64,000 nucleotides of DNA from Arthrobacter sp. OAP107 (GCF_040546765.1 NZ_JBEPOK010000001.1:2480001-2544000); one strand, 5' to 3'. Shown: positions 51,489 to 60,596, counted from the stretch's first letter. Notes: generated by a model from the letters alone, not told the origin. Numbers and translations: made by a program.

Positions 51489-51851
51489 CTACTCAGCCGT
51501 GGCCGGAAGGTCCTTGACAACCCACATCTTGCGTACCGTCTCGTGGATAGTCCAACTCCCCTCCCAGCCGGCAGGAGTAACGAACAGGGTACCCGGGCCG
51601 ATGTCGAAGCTTGTGCCGTCCGGCTCGGTGATGGTGCCGGTCCCGCTCAGAATCTGGCAGATCTCGTCGTAGCCGGGCCGGGTGCTCTTGAACGTTCCCG
51701 GTGTTACCTCCCAGATGCCCGTCTTGAGGTCGTCCCTGGCCCAGAGACGCAGGGAGACCTCGGTCTGCCCTTCGGTAATTGAGGTTTCCTTGGCTTTGGG
51801 TTCCCCCGGGTGTGCAGTTGTTGCGTCGCTCATGACGGTCGCCTTGACCAT
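51489..51851 (-). CDS. Cupin-domain protein (DUF861/EutQ-like)
   Basis: 120 residues, single cupin: IWEVTPGTFKSTRPGYDEICQI motif 1 region and GTLFVTPAGWEGSWTIHETV motif 2 region. This DUF861 type is common beside amine and amino-acid catabolic genes, but its reaction is not known. ATG-51851 has AGAAGGAGC upstream. It reads from a gap with a perfect copy of the ATTGTCAACAAT palindrome, so it belongs to the regulon, convergent with the second GntR gene. Confidence 0.85.
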   Translation of the reverse strand: MVKATVMSDATTAHPGEPKAKETSITEGQTEVSLRLWARDDLKTGIWEVTPGTFKSTRPGYDEICQILSGTGTITEPDGTSFDIGPGTLFVTPAGWEGSWTIHETVRKMWVVKDLPATAE

Positions 51852-51926
51852 AGTTGCTCCTTCTGGGCTGTGCGCCCTGTACGTAGCTGCCTGCCTGCGT
51901 TGGAAGGCACGGATCTCATCCTAGCA

Positions 51927-51938
51927 ATTGTCAACAAT
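51927..51938. promoter_or_regulatory. Operator-like site 5, upstream of the cupin gene
   Basis: ATTGTCAACAAT, nearly perfect palindrome, 76 bp before ATG-51851; it overlaps a second half site (TCGACGAT). Confidence 0.6.
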
Positions 51939-52060
51939 CGACGATAGGCTTTGCGTGGAAGTTTTTCCACCGGCAGCTGCCCGCGAATGACCGTTTTTCC
52001 GGAGCGAATGATAGGAAGGGCGGGCGGGGCCACCGGGGCAGTTACAGAAAGGCACACAAC

Positions 52061-52315
52061 ATGCGACAGAGCCGTCGTGTATCCATGTGGACGTCACTTC
52101 AGCGCGGAGACGTCATCACTCTTTGCCGGCAGGGCGTCGAATGCTACAAGGGTTCGATCGATGATCGGACTGAGGATGGTCGAACGATCTGGGTAACAGA
52201 CCAGATCGGAGACCGTCGCCTGTTCCATGTCGAGGATGACTACGACCTGCTGGTTTCCCGCAATGTCTACTCCTACATCTGGACCTGCTCAGAAGCGCAC
52301 ACCACACGCGGATGA
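52061..52315 (+). CDS. Small protein of unknown function
   Basis: 84 residues with a compact, beta-rich look: LQRGDVITLCRQGVECYKGS, DDRTEDGRTIWVTDQIGD, RRLFHVEDDYDLLV. It resembles small beta-barrel hypotheticals found in Arthrobacter-like genomes. ATG-52061 follows GAAAGG. No partner is obvious; it sits just before the debranching-enzyme gene on the same strand. Confidence 0.6.
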   Translation: MRQSRRVSMWTSLQRGDVITLCRQGVECYKGSIDDRTEDGRTIWVTDQIGDRRLFHVEDDYDLLVSRNVYSYIWTCSEAHTTRG

Positions 52316-52465
52316 GGGTGAAGAAGACGTCGCTGGAATGATTCGGTGTACGGAGCTCTGGCCTACGCCAGCAAGCAAGAGTACCGTCGGTGGCAGAATT
52401 GGCGACGGCGGCTGCCTGCACATGAGGTCAGGCACCGTGGCGTTGGGTTCTTGGAGGGGCCGGGA

Positions 52466-54625
52466 GTGGCTGGATGGAACGCTGACACTGCTGCCGGACC
52501 TGTGGGGGCGGGGACGATCACCCTGGTGGAAGGCACGTACTTCTGCATCTCCCTGCCGAACGGGGACATCCATCCGGAATATCCGCACGGAGTTTTCTTT
52601 CAGGACACGCGCATCCTTTCCCGTTGGAGCCTGACCGTTAACGGCCAGGCTCTGGAACCGCTGGCCGCGGAGACGAAGGAACCGTATCGCGCGCTGTTTG
52701 CCGGTCGGGTCACCCGTTCCGATGGGTATGCCGACAGCCCGCTGATTGTGGAGCGCCTCCGCGAAGTGGGGGCAGGCATCCAGGAGCAGGTCACGATTCG
52801 CAACTACTCCACGGACCCGGCCGAATGCACCATTTCCGTCAGGGCTGAGGCAGATTTCGCGGACCTTTTCGAGGTCAAGGAGGCGCGGATCCAGGGTCGC
52901 TGGGAAGAAACCCGGGAAGTGGACGGCGATACCTTGACCATCCGCGCTGTCTGGCAGGATGTTCGGAAGGGACTTCTGGTCCAGGCTCCCGGAGCCGACG
53001 TCGTGCAGGATGCCCTGACCTACCGCGTGTCCCTCGCGCCGCACAGCCAGTGGAGTACGGTGCTCACCGCGGTGCCGAGCGCCGAGGCAACGAGTCCTCC
53101 CCCGCCGTCGTTCATCCATAGTGACGGCGAGAAACTGTCCCCGCGGGACCGCCGCCGGCAGGAGTGGGTGGCCAAGATTCCCAAGCTCCATATGGCCAAC
53201 CACTCCATCGAACGGACCCTGCGGCGCAGCTACGACGATCTGGGCGCGCTCCGCATCGAGGACCCGAACCATCCAGAGCGGGTCGTGGTGGCGGCCGGTG
53301 CGCCGTGGTTCATGACCCTGTTCGGCCGCGACTCATTGTGGGCGTCGGAGATGGCAATGCCTGTCGACCCTTCCCTGGCGCTGGGCACGCTGCAAACGCT
53401 GGCCGACCGCCAAGGCAACGTGGTGGACCGGATGAGCGAGGAGGAACCGGGCAAGATCCTGCACGAGGTCAGGCTGGACGTCTCCAGCGGGCTCGCGCTC
53501 GGCGGCAAGTCCGTCTACTACGGCAGCATCGACGCCACCCCGCTCTTCGTGACAGTACTTGGATCGGTGAGCCGCTGGGGCTTCGGCAAGGAAACCATCG
53601 CCGCACTGCTGCCCCACGCGGACCGTGCACTGGACTGGATCCGCGACTACGGCGACAGGGACGGCGACGGGTTCGTCGAATACGAGCGCCTTAATCCGCG
53701 GGGGCTTATCAACCAAGGCTGGAAGGACTCCTGGGACGGCATCAACTTCGCCAACGGCCGCATGGCCGAGCCCCCTATCGCGCTCTGTGAAGTGCAGGCG
53801 TACGTCTACGACGCCTACATGGCCCGCGCCTGGATTGCGTACGACGCCGGCGACACGCCTTTGGGCGATGAACTCGCCGACCGCGCGAAGCTACTGAAGA
53901 AGCGGTTCAACGAGCAGTTCTGGATCCCAGAGCGCGGATATTACGCCATAGCCCTGGACGGCAAGAAGCGGCAAGTCGATGCGTGCGCGTCCAACATGGG
54001 CCACTGCCTGTGGGTGGGCCTGGTGGATGAGGATAAGGCGCCGCAGGTGGCTGAACACCTCATGTCGCCGGAGATGTTCAGCGGCTGGGGCGTGCGCACT
54101 TTGGCCAGCGACATGGGCGCCTACAACCCCGCCAGCTATCACAACGGCTCGGTCTGGCCGCACGACAACGCGGTCATTGCGGCAGGCCTGATGCGGTACG
54201 GATTCGTGGCGGAGGCGCAACGCATCTCCACGGCCCTCCTGGAGGCGGCCGAATATTCAGACGGCCGCCTGCCGGAGCTGTTCTGCGGCTTCAGCCGGGA
54301 CCAGTTCGCCGAGCCTGTCCCCTACCCGACAGCGTGTTCGCCCCAGGCCTGGGCAGCCACAACACCGATCCAGCTCGTGACGACTCTGATGCGGTACGAC
54401 ACCCATGTTTCCCGCGGCGGCTTCTGGATGGATCCCGTCCTCCCGGAGTCCTACGGCGACCTGCACATCACCAACGCCCCCATGGGCGGCGGCCGGATCA
54501 CGATCGACATCGCCAATTCGGTACCGACGGTCCAGGGCCTGCCCGCAGGAATGATTTTCCACAAGGGGCACCGGCCCTGGCTGACTGAACTAGTGAAAGA
54601 AGCGGAGCAGCACCGCAAGGCCTAG
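52466..54625 (+). CDS. Glycogen-debranching/amylo-alpha-1,6-glucosidase-like protein
   Basis: 719 residues: an N-terminal beta-sandwich (glycogen debranching N-terminal domain, about 15-260) and an (alpha/alpha)6-barrel glycosidase domain. Catalytic-region features are GAPWFMTLFGRDSLW, DGFVEYERLNPRGLINQGWK (with DSWDG) and YHNGSVWPHDNAVIAAGL. It probably removes alpha-1,6 branches or hydrolyses related oligosaccharides. GTG-52466 is chosen because GGAGGGG lies 6 nt upstream and the conserved domain starts just after; the frame is open back to 52346. A 13-bp hairpin follows downstream. Confidence 0.87.
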   Translation: MAGWNADTAAGPVGAGTITLVEGTYFCISLPNGDIHPEYPHGVFFQDTRILSRWSLTVNGQALEPLAAETKEPYRALFAGRVTRSDGYADSPLIVERLREVGAGIQEQVTIRNYSTDPAECTISVRAEADFADLFEVKEARIQGRWEETREVDGDTLTIRAVWQDVRKGLLVQAPGADVVQDALTYRVSLAPHSQWSTVLTAVPSAEATSPPPPSFIHSDGEKLSPRDRRRQEWVAKIPKLHMANHSIERTLRRSYDDLGALRIEDPNHPERVVVAAGAPWFMTLFGRDSLWASEMAMPVDPSLALGTLQTLADRQGNVVDRMSEEEPGKILHEVRLDVSSGLALGGKSVYYGSIDATPLFVTVLGSVSRWGFGKETIAALLPHADRALDWIRDYGDRDGDGFVEYERLNPRGLINQGWKDSWDGINFANGRMAEPPIALCEVQAYVYDAYMARAWIAYDAGDTPLGDELADRAKLLKKRFNEQFWIPERGYYAIALDGKKRQVDACASNMGHCLWVGLVDEDKAPQVAEHLMSPEMFSGWGVRTLASDMGAYNPASYHNGSVWPHDNAVIAAGLMRYGFVAEAQRISTALLEAAEYSDGRLPELFCGFSRDQFAEPVPYPTACSPQAWAATTPIQLVTTLMRYDTHVSRGGFWMDPVLPESYGDLHITNAPMGGGRITIDIANSVPTVQGLPAGMIFHKGHRPWLTELVKEAEQHRKA

Positions 54626-54745
54626 CAGGGCCGGCCAGATTCCAGCAACCGAGCCGGTACCCTGACCGGGCGATGGTCTCCGTCACGAAGTCCCGGAGTT
54701 CCTTGCGCTCGCCGCGAGAACCAGGCAGAGTTCCGGAAAATTTAA

Positions 54746-54774
54746 GAAGCCTGCCAGCATCGCTGGCAGGCTTC
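54746..54774 (+). terminator. Terminator hairpin after the debranching-enzyme gene
   Basis: GAAGCCTGCCAGC (54746-54758) pairs perfectly with 54762-54774 around a 3-nt loop. Confidence 0.8.
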
Positions 54775-54864
54775 CCGGAAATGCTAATCCTCGTCCGGGG
54801 AATGAGCACCATTGACGATAAGGATGGGCTCCAGGAGACCGCGTCCCCCCGGGCCGTAGTCGGC

Positions 54865-55420
54865 TCAGAGACCGAGGTGCTTGTTGAGCTCGTCCAGGGA
54901 GTTCACGGTGAAGATGTTGTAGCCATCAGCGAAGGGTTCAGCGCCACGGTCCAGCATGACAAGGTCCCGGAAACCCAGCTTGTAGGCCCCGGCCTGCTCA
55001 GCGGTAAACACGGCATGCCAATCTGCACCTAGTTTGGGAATGCTGATGTCCAGGAAGCTGTCGTCGGCGTTGGACCGAGCCACCAGCTTGTGGTTGTCGC
55101 CCTGGAGTTTCAACGGCAGCCGGCATGTCCTCGTGGGCAACGGCGTTGCGTACAGCCGCAGCGAGCTCTGCGTCGGCGCCGCCGGTCGGCCCAATGCCAT
55201 ACCGTGTGCATGCGCGGCCAAAGGCATCCTGAAGGATCTGCTCGTAGGCTTCCCACGCACCACGGCCCAGGGAGAGTACTTGGACGAGATACTGGCCGAT
55301 GGTGGCCAGAGACTCGATGTCGTTCTCCGGCTGACTGCTGACGACGAGGAGCCGGCTGCACGCCTTTTGGGGCGCGCGAAGGAAACTGGCCGCAGCGACG
55401 ATAACCACTCCGCCATACGT
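54865..55420 (-). pseudogene. Decayed paralogue of the HAD hydrolase at 39348
   Basis: The final frame reads KLQGDNHKLVARSNADDSF, LDISIPKLGADWHAVFTAEQ, AGAYKL, then GFRDLVMLDRG and SLDELNKHLGL, very close to residues 110-224 of the 39348 protein. About 36 codons (the SSHTRYD region with the catalytic acidic residue) are deleted at GAYKL|GFRD. A 1-nt insertion near 55110 shifts the frame; upstream of it another frame gives AYEQILQDAFGRACTRYGIG and AVAHEDMPA. The N-terminus with the nucleophile Asp is degenerate. Non-functional. Confidence 0.82.
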
Positions 55421-55597
55421 CATCGGCTCAAGCTGTATCACGAGATTGGAATTAATTTCGAGGAGAGCGACGATGGCGTGGCGGCCATGGACTCAGGGGC
55501 CTGGAGGCCACCGAACAGGGGAAACACCACTCTGGGGGCAGAAGCTGCCCCAGCGCGGGTTCGTTAAAGGACCGCCATGAGCGCCCCGCGTAATCCG

Positions 55598-55651
55598 CCG
55601 CCCGACCGCACTTAACCGCCCGACCGCACTTAACCGCCCGACCGCACTTAG
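55598..55651. repeat. Three tandem 18-bp repeats
   Basis: CCGCCCGACCGCACTTAA occurs at 55598-55615 and 55616-55633, with a third copy at 55634-55651 ending in G. Each copy puts stop codons in a forward frame. It lies 19 bp after the end of psuG. Confidence 0.9.
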
Positions 55652-55669
55652 CAAGGTCACTCCCCCGGG

Positions 55670-56593
55670 TTAACGGGTCAGCGCAATGGCGACTTCGCCA
55701 CCGAGAAAGACGTTATTGCGGTACACCTCGACATTTACAGTCACGCTGCGGCCGTTCGTCTCGCGCTGAATGAAGTCCAAAAGGAACGGTGTGGTGTCCT
55801 TGCCCTTGATCCCGTTCTTCGCTGCCTGCGCCCACGCCCGGGAGAGAATGTCCTCGAGCTCGGCCGGAGGGAACTGCTTGTCCTCTGCGACCGGGTTTGC
55901 CAACAGGATGGCCGATTCGATGTGCAGGTCATCGCGGGCGCTGCAGATCGCCGCAACTTCGTCCGGAGTGTTGACCACGTACTCGATCTCATGCCCCGAG
56001 TCGGAAACGAAGAAGCCGGGGTACTTCCTGGTCTTGTAGCCGACGACCGGGATGTTGAGCGTTTCGAACCGTTCGAGGGTGGCGGCGACATCCAGTATGG
56101 ACTTCACGCCGGCGCTGACGACGATGATCGGGGTAGTAGCCAAGGTCGTCATGTCGGCAGATTCATCGAATGATGTTGCCGCGCCATGGTGAACTCCGCC
56201 CAAGCCACCGGTCGAGAACACTCTGATGCCGGCTCGGTGTGCCAGGAACGCCGTCGCCGCCACCGTGGTGCCGCCATGGAGCCGAAGAGCAGCGGCTACA
56301 GGAAGATCACGGAGGCTGATTTTCGTCACTGCCGCGTCATTGGCGAGCGAGGTGATCTGCTCAAGGCTGAGCCCTACCGTCGGAGCGCCGGCGAAGACAC
56401 CGATTGTTGCAGGAACGACCCCTTGACCGCGGAGGCGTTCCTCGGCTTCCAAAGCAACCTCGAGATTGCGCGGACGGGGAAGGCCGTGAGTAAAAATGGT
56501 CGATTCCAAAGCGACGACAGGGCGCCCTCCCGCCACGGCTGCGGCCACTTGCTCTGAGACGTGGAACGCGCCCCTGGTGCTCGTGGATGACAC
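55670..56593 (-). CDS. psuG: Pseudouridine-5'-phosphate glycosidase
   Basis: 307 residues (E. coli PsuG is 312). It splits pseudouridine 5'-phosphate to uracil and ribose 5-phosphate. Conserved parts: VVALESTIFTHGLPRPRN near the start, PATIGVFAGAPTVGL, GGTTVAATAFLAHRAGI, VFSTGGLGGVHHGA, VSAGVKSILD and GYKTRKYPGFF. The start is GTG-56593 with GGGGAG 7 nt upstream; the frame stays open to 56803 but without likeness to the family. No pseudouridine kinase (psuK) or transporter adjoins. Confidence 0.92.
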   Translation of the reverse strand: MSSTSTRGAFHVSEQVAAAVAGGRPVVALESTIFTHGLPRPRNLEVALEAEERLRGQGVVPATIGVFAGAPTVGLSLEQITSLANDAAVTKISLRDLPVAAALRLHGGTTVAATAFLAHRAGIRVFSTGGLGGVHHGAATSFDESADMTTLATTPIIVVSAGVKSILDVAATLERFETLNIPVVGYKTRKYPGFFVSDSGHEIEYVVNTPDEVAAICSARDDLHIESAILLANPVAEDKQFPPAELEDILSRAWAQAAKNGIKGKDTTPFLLDFIQRETNGRSVTVNVEVYRNNVFLGGEVAIALTR

Positions 56594-56809
56594 GGCTGGT
56601 CTCCCCGTAGAACGTGAACTGACCTGACTCACCAAGGTTCCCGCACCCGAGAACCAACAACAAGACACCGCCGTAGGACCGGTCCGGGCTACACCCTGGA
56701 TACTGGCGGTCCGCAGCGTTGTATTCCGGGCGAAGCCTGACCGGCCCGAAGCTTGACCGGCCCGTGGCCCACTTCGGTCGGACAGCTTTTTACGGGGCCG
56801 CATGCGTCT

Positions 56810-56917
56810 TCAGGTAGCGGTCGTCTTGGACCAGCCAACGGTTTTGGCGGGGCCGTGCATCCGGAACTTGTGCCCGCCGTAGTAGGTCCACGCGCCGCCC
56901 ATCACGCAGCAGCGCAT
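56810..56917 (-). CDS. Possible 35-residue protein
   Basis: ATG-56917 with GGAG 6 nt upstream opens a frame beginning MRCCVMGGAWTYYGGHKF and ending WSKTTAT. The aromatic/Cys-rich start is unusual and could be a metal-binding peptide or the tail of a lost gene. Weak support. Confidence 0.3.
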   Translation of the reverse strand: MRCCVMGGAWTYYGGHKFRMHGPAKTVGWSKTTAT

Positions 56918-57013
56918 ACGGTCTCCGCCCTTGCCCGGGCTGCACCCGGGCCTGTCGTCTGGGCCGGTAATAAACCCGTCAACGGACGTCGGGACAGACG
57001 CGATGCCCTCCCA

Positions 57014-57616
57014 TCAGGCCCCCGGCATGTCCTGCGTCTCCACGCTGCCTGCTCGCTCGTAGACCAGCGACACTGCCCCCTTCGGGAAGGTGCGCGCCGG
57101 CTCGGCGAGGCGGAAGGAGGCGGGTACGGTTCCAGCGTCGAAGATGCGCTTGCCCTGCCCAAGGGTGATCGGATAGAGCCAGAGGTGGAGGCGGTCGAGC
57201 ATGTCCGCCGCGAGTAGCGACCGGATGAGGACGCCGCTGCCGAACATGTGCACCTCGTTGAACTCTTCACGGAGCTGGCCCGCTGCCTCTGCATTTGGCA
57301 GCACCTTGGTGCCCGCCCACGCCGGATCAACCAGCGACTTGGAGACGACGAACTTGGGTACCCGGTTGAGCGTGCTGCCGATCTCGTCAGACTGGTGCGG
57401 CCAGTAGGCCGCGAAAATGTCGTAGGTCTTTCTGCCGAGGAGCAGGGCGTCGATGCGGCGAATCTCCTCGCCGATGGCAGCGCCGGCCTCGTCATCGGAC
57501 ACGGGAGCCTGCCAGCCTCCGAAGGCGAACCCGTCCGCGGTATCTTCTTCGCTGCCGCCCGGCGCCTGGTAGACGCCGTCGAGGGTGACAAACAGGTTGG
57601 CGACGATAATTCCCAC
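57014..57616 (-). CDS. RibD C-terminal/dihydrofolate-reductase-like oxidoreductase 2
   Basis: 200 residues: VANLFVTLDGVYQAPGG at the start, ALLLGRKTYDIFAAYWP in the middle and LLAADMLDRLHLWLYPITLG then GKRIFDAG. It is a typical dihydrofolate-reductase-like protein with unknown substrate. GTG-57616 is the start; it diverges from the DNA ligase gene. Only distantly like the 8848 protein. Confidence 0.87.
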   Translation of the reverse strand: MGIIVANLFVTLDGVYQAPGGSEEDTADGFAFGGWQAPVSDDEAGAAIGEEIRRIDALLLGRKTYDIFAAYWPHQSDEIGSTLNRVPKFVVSKSLVDPAWAGTKVLPNAEAAGQLREEFNEVHMFGSGVLIRSLLAADMLDRLHLWLYPITLGQGKRIFDAGTVPASFRLAEPARTFPKGAVSLVYERAGSVETQDMPGA

Positions 57617-57667
57617 GTGCCCATTCTGGAACAGGGCCTATTCGCTGTCCATAGCCAGCGGCCGTGA

Positions 57668-57673
57668 CAGACT
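57668..57673 (+). promoter_or_regulatory. Possible -10 element of the ligase gene
   Basis: CAGACT, 6 nt before ATG-57680, close to TANNNT (first base differs); no ribosome site, so a leaderless start is likely. Confidence 0.35.
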
Positions 57674-57679
57674 GGTGTC

Positions 57680-59272
57680 ATGCTGCTCGACGAGCTCGTG
57701 AGGACCTTGGAAGCCGTCGCGGCCACCCGCTCCCGGCTCACCAAGGTCAACGAGCTGGCAGGCCTGCTGCTCCGGCTCGACCCAACGGACATCCCGACGG
57801 CGGTCGGCTTGCTCACCGCCAAGCCTCGCCAAGGCCGACTCGGGATCGGCTGGAGCGGCATGAGGGCGGCGGCGGGCGAACCCGCTCCTGAGCCGAATCT
57901 CACTATCGCCCACCTCAACGCTGCCTTCGACCGGCTGCGGGCAGCCGCAGGCGCCGGCTCGACCGTGGAACGCGCCACCACCCTTCGGGCTCTGATGGCG
58001 GAAGCCACCGAACGGGAGCAGGCCTTCATCGCCGGCGTGCTGCTCGGAGAACTTCGTACCGGTGCGCTCGAAGGCGTACTGACGGATGCAATTGCCCGCG
58101 CCGCCGGCCGGCCGGTCGAGGCCGTACGGCGTGCTGCGATGCTCTCCGGCGACCTCGGCGGAGCCGCCCTGCTGGCGATCACGGGGACCGCGGCCCAGCT
58201 TGACGCAGTCGGCCTCGTCGTCGGACGTCCCGTGCAGCCCATGCTCGCCGCAACCGCGGCCAATGCCGCCGAGGCGTTGGCGGCGACGGGGGAAGCCTCA
58301 GTGGAATACAAGCTCGACGGCGCACGCATCCAGGTCCACCGTGCCGGCGACGACGTGCATATCTACACCCGCACCTTGGCCGAAGTGACCCACCGGCTGC
58401 CTGAGGTGGTGGAGGTGGTGCGAGGACTGCCCGTGCGCGATGTGATCCTCGACGGCGAGACCCTAGCCCTCGACGAGGACGGCGGGCCCCGGCCGTTCCA
58501 GGAGACCATGTCCCGGTTCGGGGCGGACGCGGCACGCACCACGCTGCTGCATCCATGGTTTTTCGACGTGCTGCATATCGACGGGCGCGACCTGCTCGAC
58601 GAGCCGCTGTCCACACGCATCGGCGTGCTCGAGCGCATCGCCCCTGGTCACCGTATCCCGGGAAAAATCACTGCGGATGCGGCTGTTGCCGAGCGAGTGT
58701 CACGCGATGCGCTTGCCGCCGGCCATGAGGGTGTGGTCGTGAAGGCGGTGGGCTCGGCGTACGCCGCCGGGCGGCGGGGTTCGAACTGGATCAAGGTGAA
58801 GCCGGTGCTCACCTACGACCTGGTGGTGCTCGCCTGCGAATGGGGGTCAGGACGGCGCACTGGGCTGCTGTCGAACCTGCACCTGGGAGCCCTGGACCCT
58901 GTTGGCGAGTTTGGTGAACCCGGCGGTTACGTGATGGTGGGCAAGACATTCAAAGGCCTCACCGACGCGCTGCTGCGATGGCAGACGGAGAGGTTCCAGG
59001 AGTTGGAGGTGCGGCGTACGGCGGGTACGGTCTGGACCGAGCCGGTCACCGTGGTCGAGATCGCCATCGACGGCGTTCAGCACTCTCCCCGCTATCCGGG
59101 TGGAATCGCCCTCCGGTTCGCACGCGTCAAGCGCTACCGTGACGACAAGACGGCCGCGGAGGCCGACACCATCCAGACATTGCGCGCTCTGCTCCCTACC
59201 CCGCGGGGCAGAAAGGTATCGCCCACGCCGGAGCCAGATCGGGGAAGAGACGTCCCACTCCCGGAAAAATGA
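57680..59272 (+). CDS. ligB: ATP-dependent DNA ligase (LigB type)
   Basis: 530 residues. N-terminal DNA-binding domain (about 1-190), adenylation domain with motif I EYKLDGAR (Lys211 carries AMP), motif III-like FFDVLHIDG, motif IV HEGVVVKA, motif V NWIKVKP and an OB-fold to about 505, then a Pro/Arg-rich tail. It seals nicks using ATP. The layout matches mycobacterial LigB (about 507 residues), which is accessory to the NAD-dependent LigA. It is monocistronic. Confidence 0.93.
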   Translation: MLLDELVRTLEAVAATRSRLTKVNELAGLLLRLDPTDIPTAVGLLTAKPRQGRLGIGWSGMRAAAGEPAPEPNLTIAHLNAAFDRLRAAAGAGSTVERATTLRALMAEATEREQAFIAGVLLGELRTGALEGVLTDAIARAAGRPVEAVRRAAMLSGDLGGAALLAITGTAAQLDAVGLVVGRPVQPMLAATAANAAEALAATGEASVEYKLDGARIQVHRAGDDVHIYTRTLAEVTHRLPEVVEVVRGLPVRDVILDGETLALDEDGGPRPFQETMSRFGADAARTTLLHPWFFDVLHIDGRDLLDEPLSTRIGVLERIAPGHRIPGKITADAAVAERVSRDALAAGHEGVVVKAVGSAYAAGRRGSNWIKVKPVLTYDLVVLACEWGSGRRTGLLSNLHLGALDPVGEFGEPGGYVMVGKTFKGLTDALLRWQTERFQELEVRRTAGTVWTEPVTVVEIAIDGVQHSPRYPGGIALRFARVKRYRDDKTAAEADTIQTLRALLPTPRGRKVSPTPEPDRGRDVPLPEK

Positions 59273-59421
59273 CGGTTTGGCGTTTTCCGTGCAGGCCCTG
59301 CATGAGCTTCAGATTCTGGCAGCGGGGAGGTCTTGATGAACGGACGATCGTCACGTGCCGAGCTCTCCGGGTCCTGGCTGAGGATCCATAATTATGATGT
59401 TGCTTTGACGGAGGGAATCCG

Positions 59422-60009
59422 GTGAACAAGAACCGCCTGGAGGCGTTCAGTGATGGTGTGCTCGCCATTATCATCACAATCATGGTGCTGGAACTCCATG
59501 TGCCGGACGAACCGACCTGGCGTGGTTTGGGGTCCGTCCTGCCGACGTTCCTCAGTTACCTGCTCAGCTTCGTCTACGTCGGAATCTACTGGAACAATCA
59601 CCACCACATGATCCATCTGGCAAGCAGGGTCAACGGCGCGATCCTCTGGGCCAATCTGCACTTGTTGTTCTGGCTTTCACTGATCCCGTTCACCACCCGC
59701 TGGATGGATGAGTCCGGCTTCGTGCAGATCCCGGTGCTGACATACGGGATCAACTTGCTGTGCGCCGCGATCGCGTACTTCATCCTGGAACAGGCACTGA
59801 TCCGTCAACAGGGCCGGAATGGCCCCCTCGCGCAGGCAATTGGCCGGGACTGGAAAGGCAAAACGTCGCCATTGATTTATCTCGCAGGCCTTGGGCTGAC
59901 CGCAGTCCAGCCACTGCTTGGGGTTGCCGTCTACACCATCGTGGCCCTGATCTGGCTGATTCCTGACCGCCGGGTTGAGCACTTCGTCACCCGGGCTCAC
60001 CGGGACTGA
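59422..60009 (+). CDS. TMEM175-family (DUF1211) potassium-channel-like protein
   Basis: 195 residues with about six hydrophobic segments. AFSDGVLAIIITIMVLEL at the N-terminus contains the (F)SDG(V)xA(I) motif of this channel family; NHHHMIHLASRVNGAILWAN is also typical. Bacterial members conduct K+ as tetramers. GTG-59422 follows GGAGGG. It starts 149 bp after the ligase gene. Confidence 0.88.
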   Translation: MNKNRLEAFSDGVLAIIITIMVLELHVPDEPTWRGLGSVLPTFLSYLLSFVYVGIYWNNHHHMIHLASRVNGAILWANLHLLFWLSLIPFTTRWMDESGFVQIPVLTYGINLLCAAIAYFILEQALIRQQGRNGPLAQAIGRDWKGKTSPLIYLAGLGLTAVQPLLGVAVYTIVALIWLIPDRRVEHFVTRAHRD

Positions 60010-60596
60010 TCCACCGGGGGCTACCTATAGTCCGGTACCTGAAGATCAGATCGGCGTCAGTCAGGCCATCGAAATCCATCCGGACCAGGGCGGGCAGGTG
60101 ATCCACAGGGATGACGTCTCCTTCCTTCGGCGCCACCTGAACCGCGACACCATCGGAAGCCTCAACTGCTCCGGGTTTCCGGTGTGCCCTGCGAACGGCC
60201 TGGTGAAACCGCCGGCCAATGACATCAATCCGTATCCAGTCCCGGCGATCACCCGGACAGGGGCTATGGCCGCCGCTACTGCCCCTTTCGTGGCAAACGT
60301 CTCCGAGGAGGTCGCCCACGTAGCCCCGGAAGAATCCACCAGCCGGAACCACTAGTCGCCGTCGGGAGACGAGAAAACTTCGAATTGACCGGACATGGCA
60401 CTCTGCTCCACCTCGCGCGCCCTTGGGAGTGACGATCAACGAAACCGAGCCCGGTTGAGCGTCGCAGCCCCCAGGTCACGCCTCAATCAAAGACCAAGCC
60501 CGGATCCACCGGGCCGCACCACCTGCCCGGCCAAGCGTTCCACTACGGGCGACGGTGGCGGCCCTGGGGAAAGGCTGTGCAGTGGGGCCGAAAGTG
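60010..60596. other. Gap of decayed or non-coding sequence
   Basis: About 590 bp. Open frames exist on both strands (for example plus 59975-60355) but show no family likeness, no clear ribosome site and mixed composition. I support no gene here. Confidence 0.5.

Noticed and set aside
55598..55651. CRISPR-like repeat
   Set aside because: The 18-bp units are directly adjacent with no spacers, so it is a tandem repeat.
56902..58329. 475-codon Ser/Arg/Pro-rich minus-strand frame opposite the DNA ligase
   Set aside because: Antisense of ligase motifs; no ribosome site or domain.
59975..60355. 126-codon plus-strand frame after the TMEM175-like gene
   Set aside because: Starts inside the previous gene, no ribosome site, no recognisable family.
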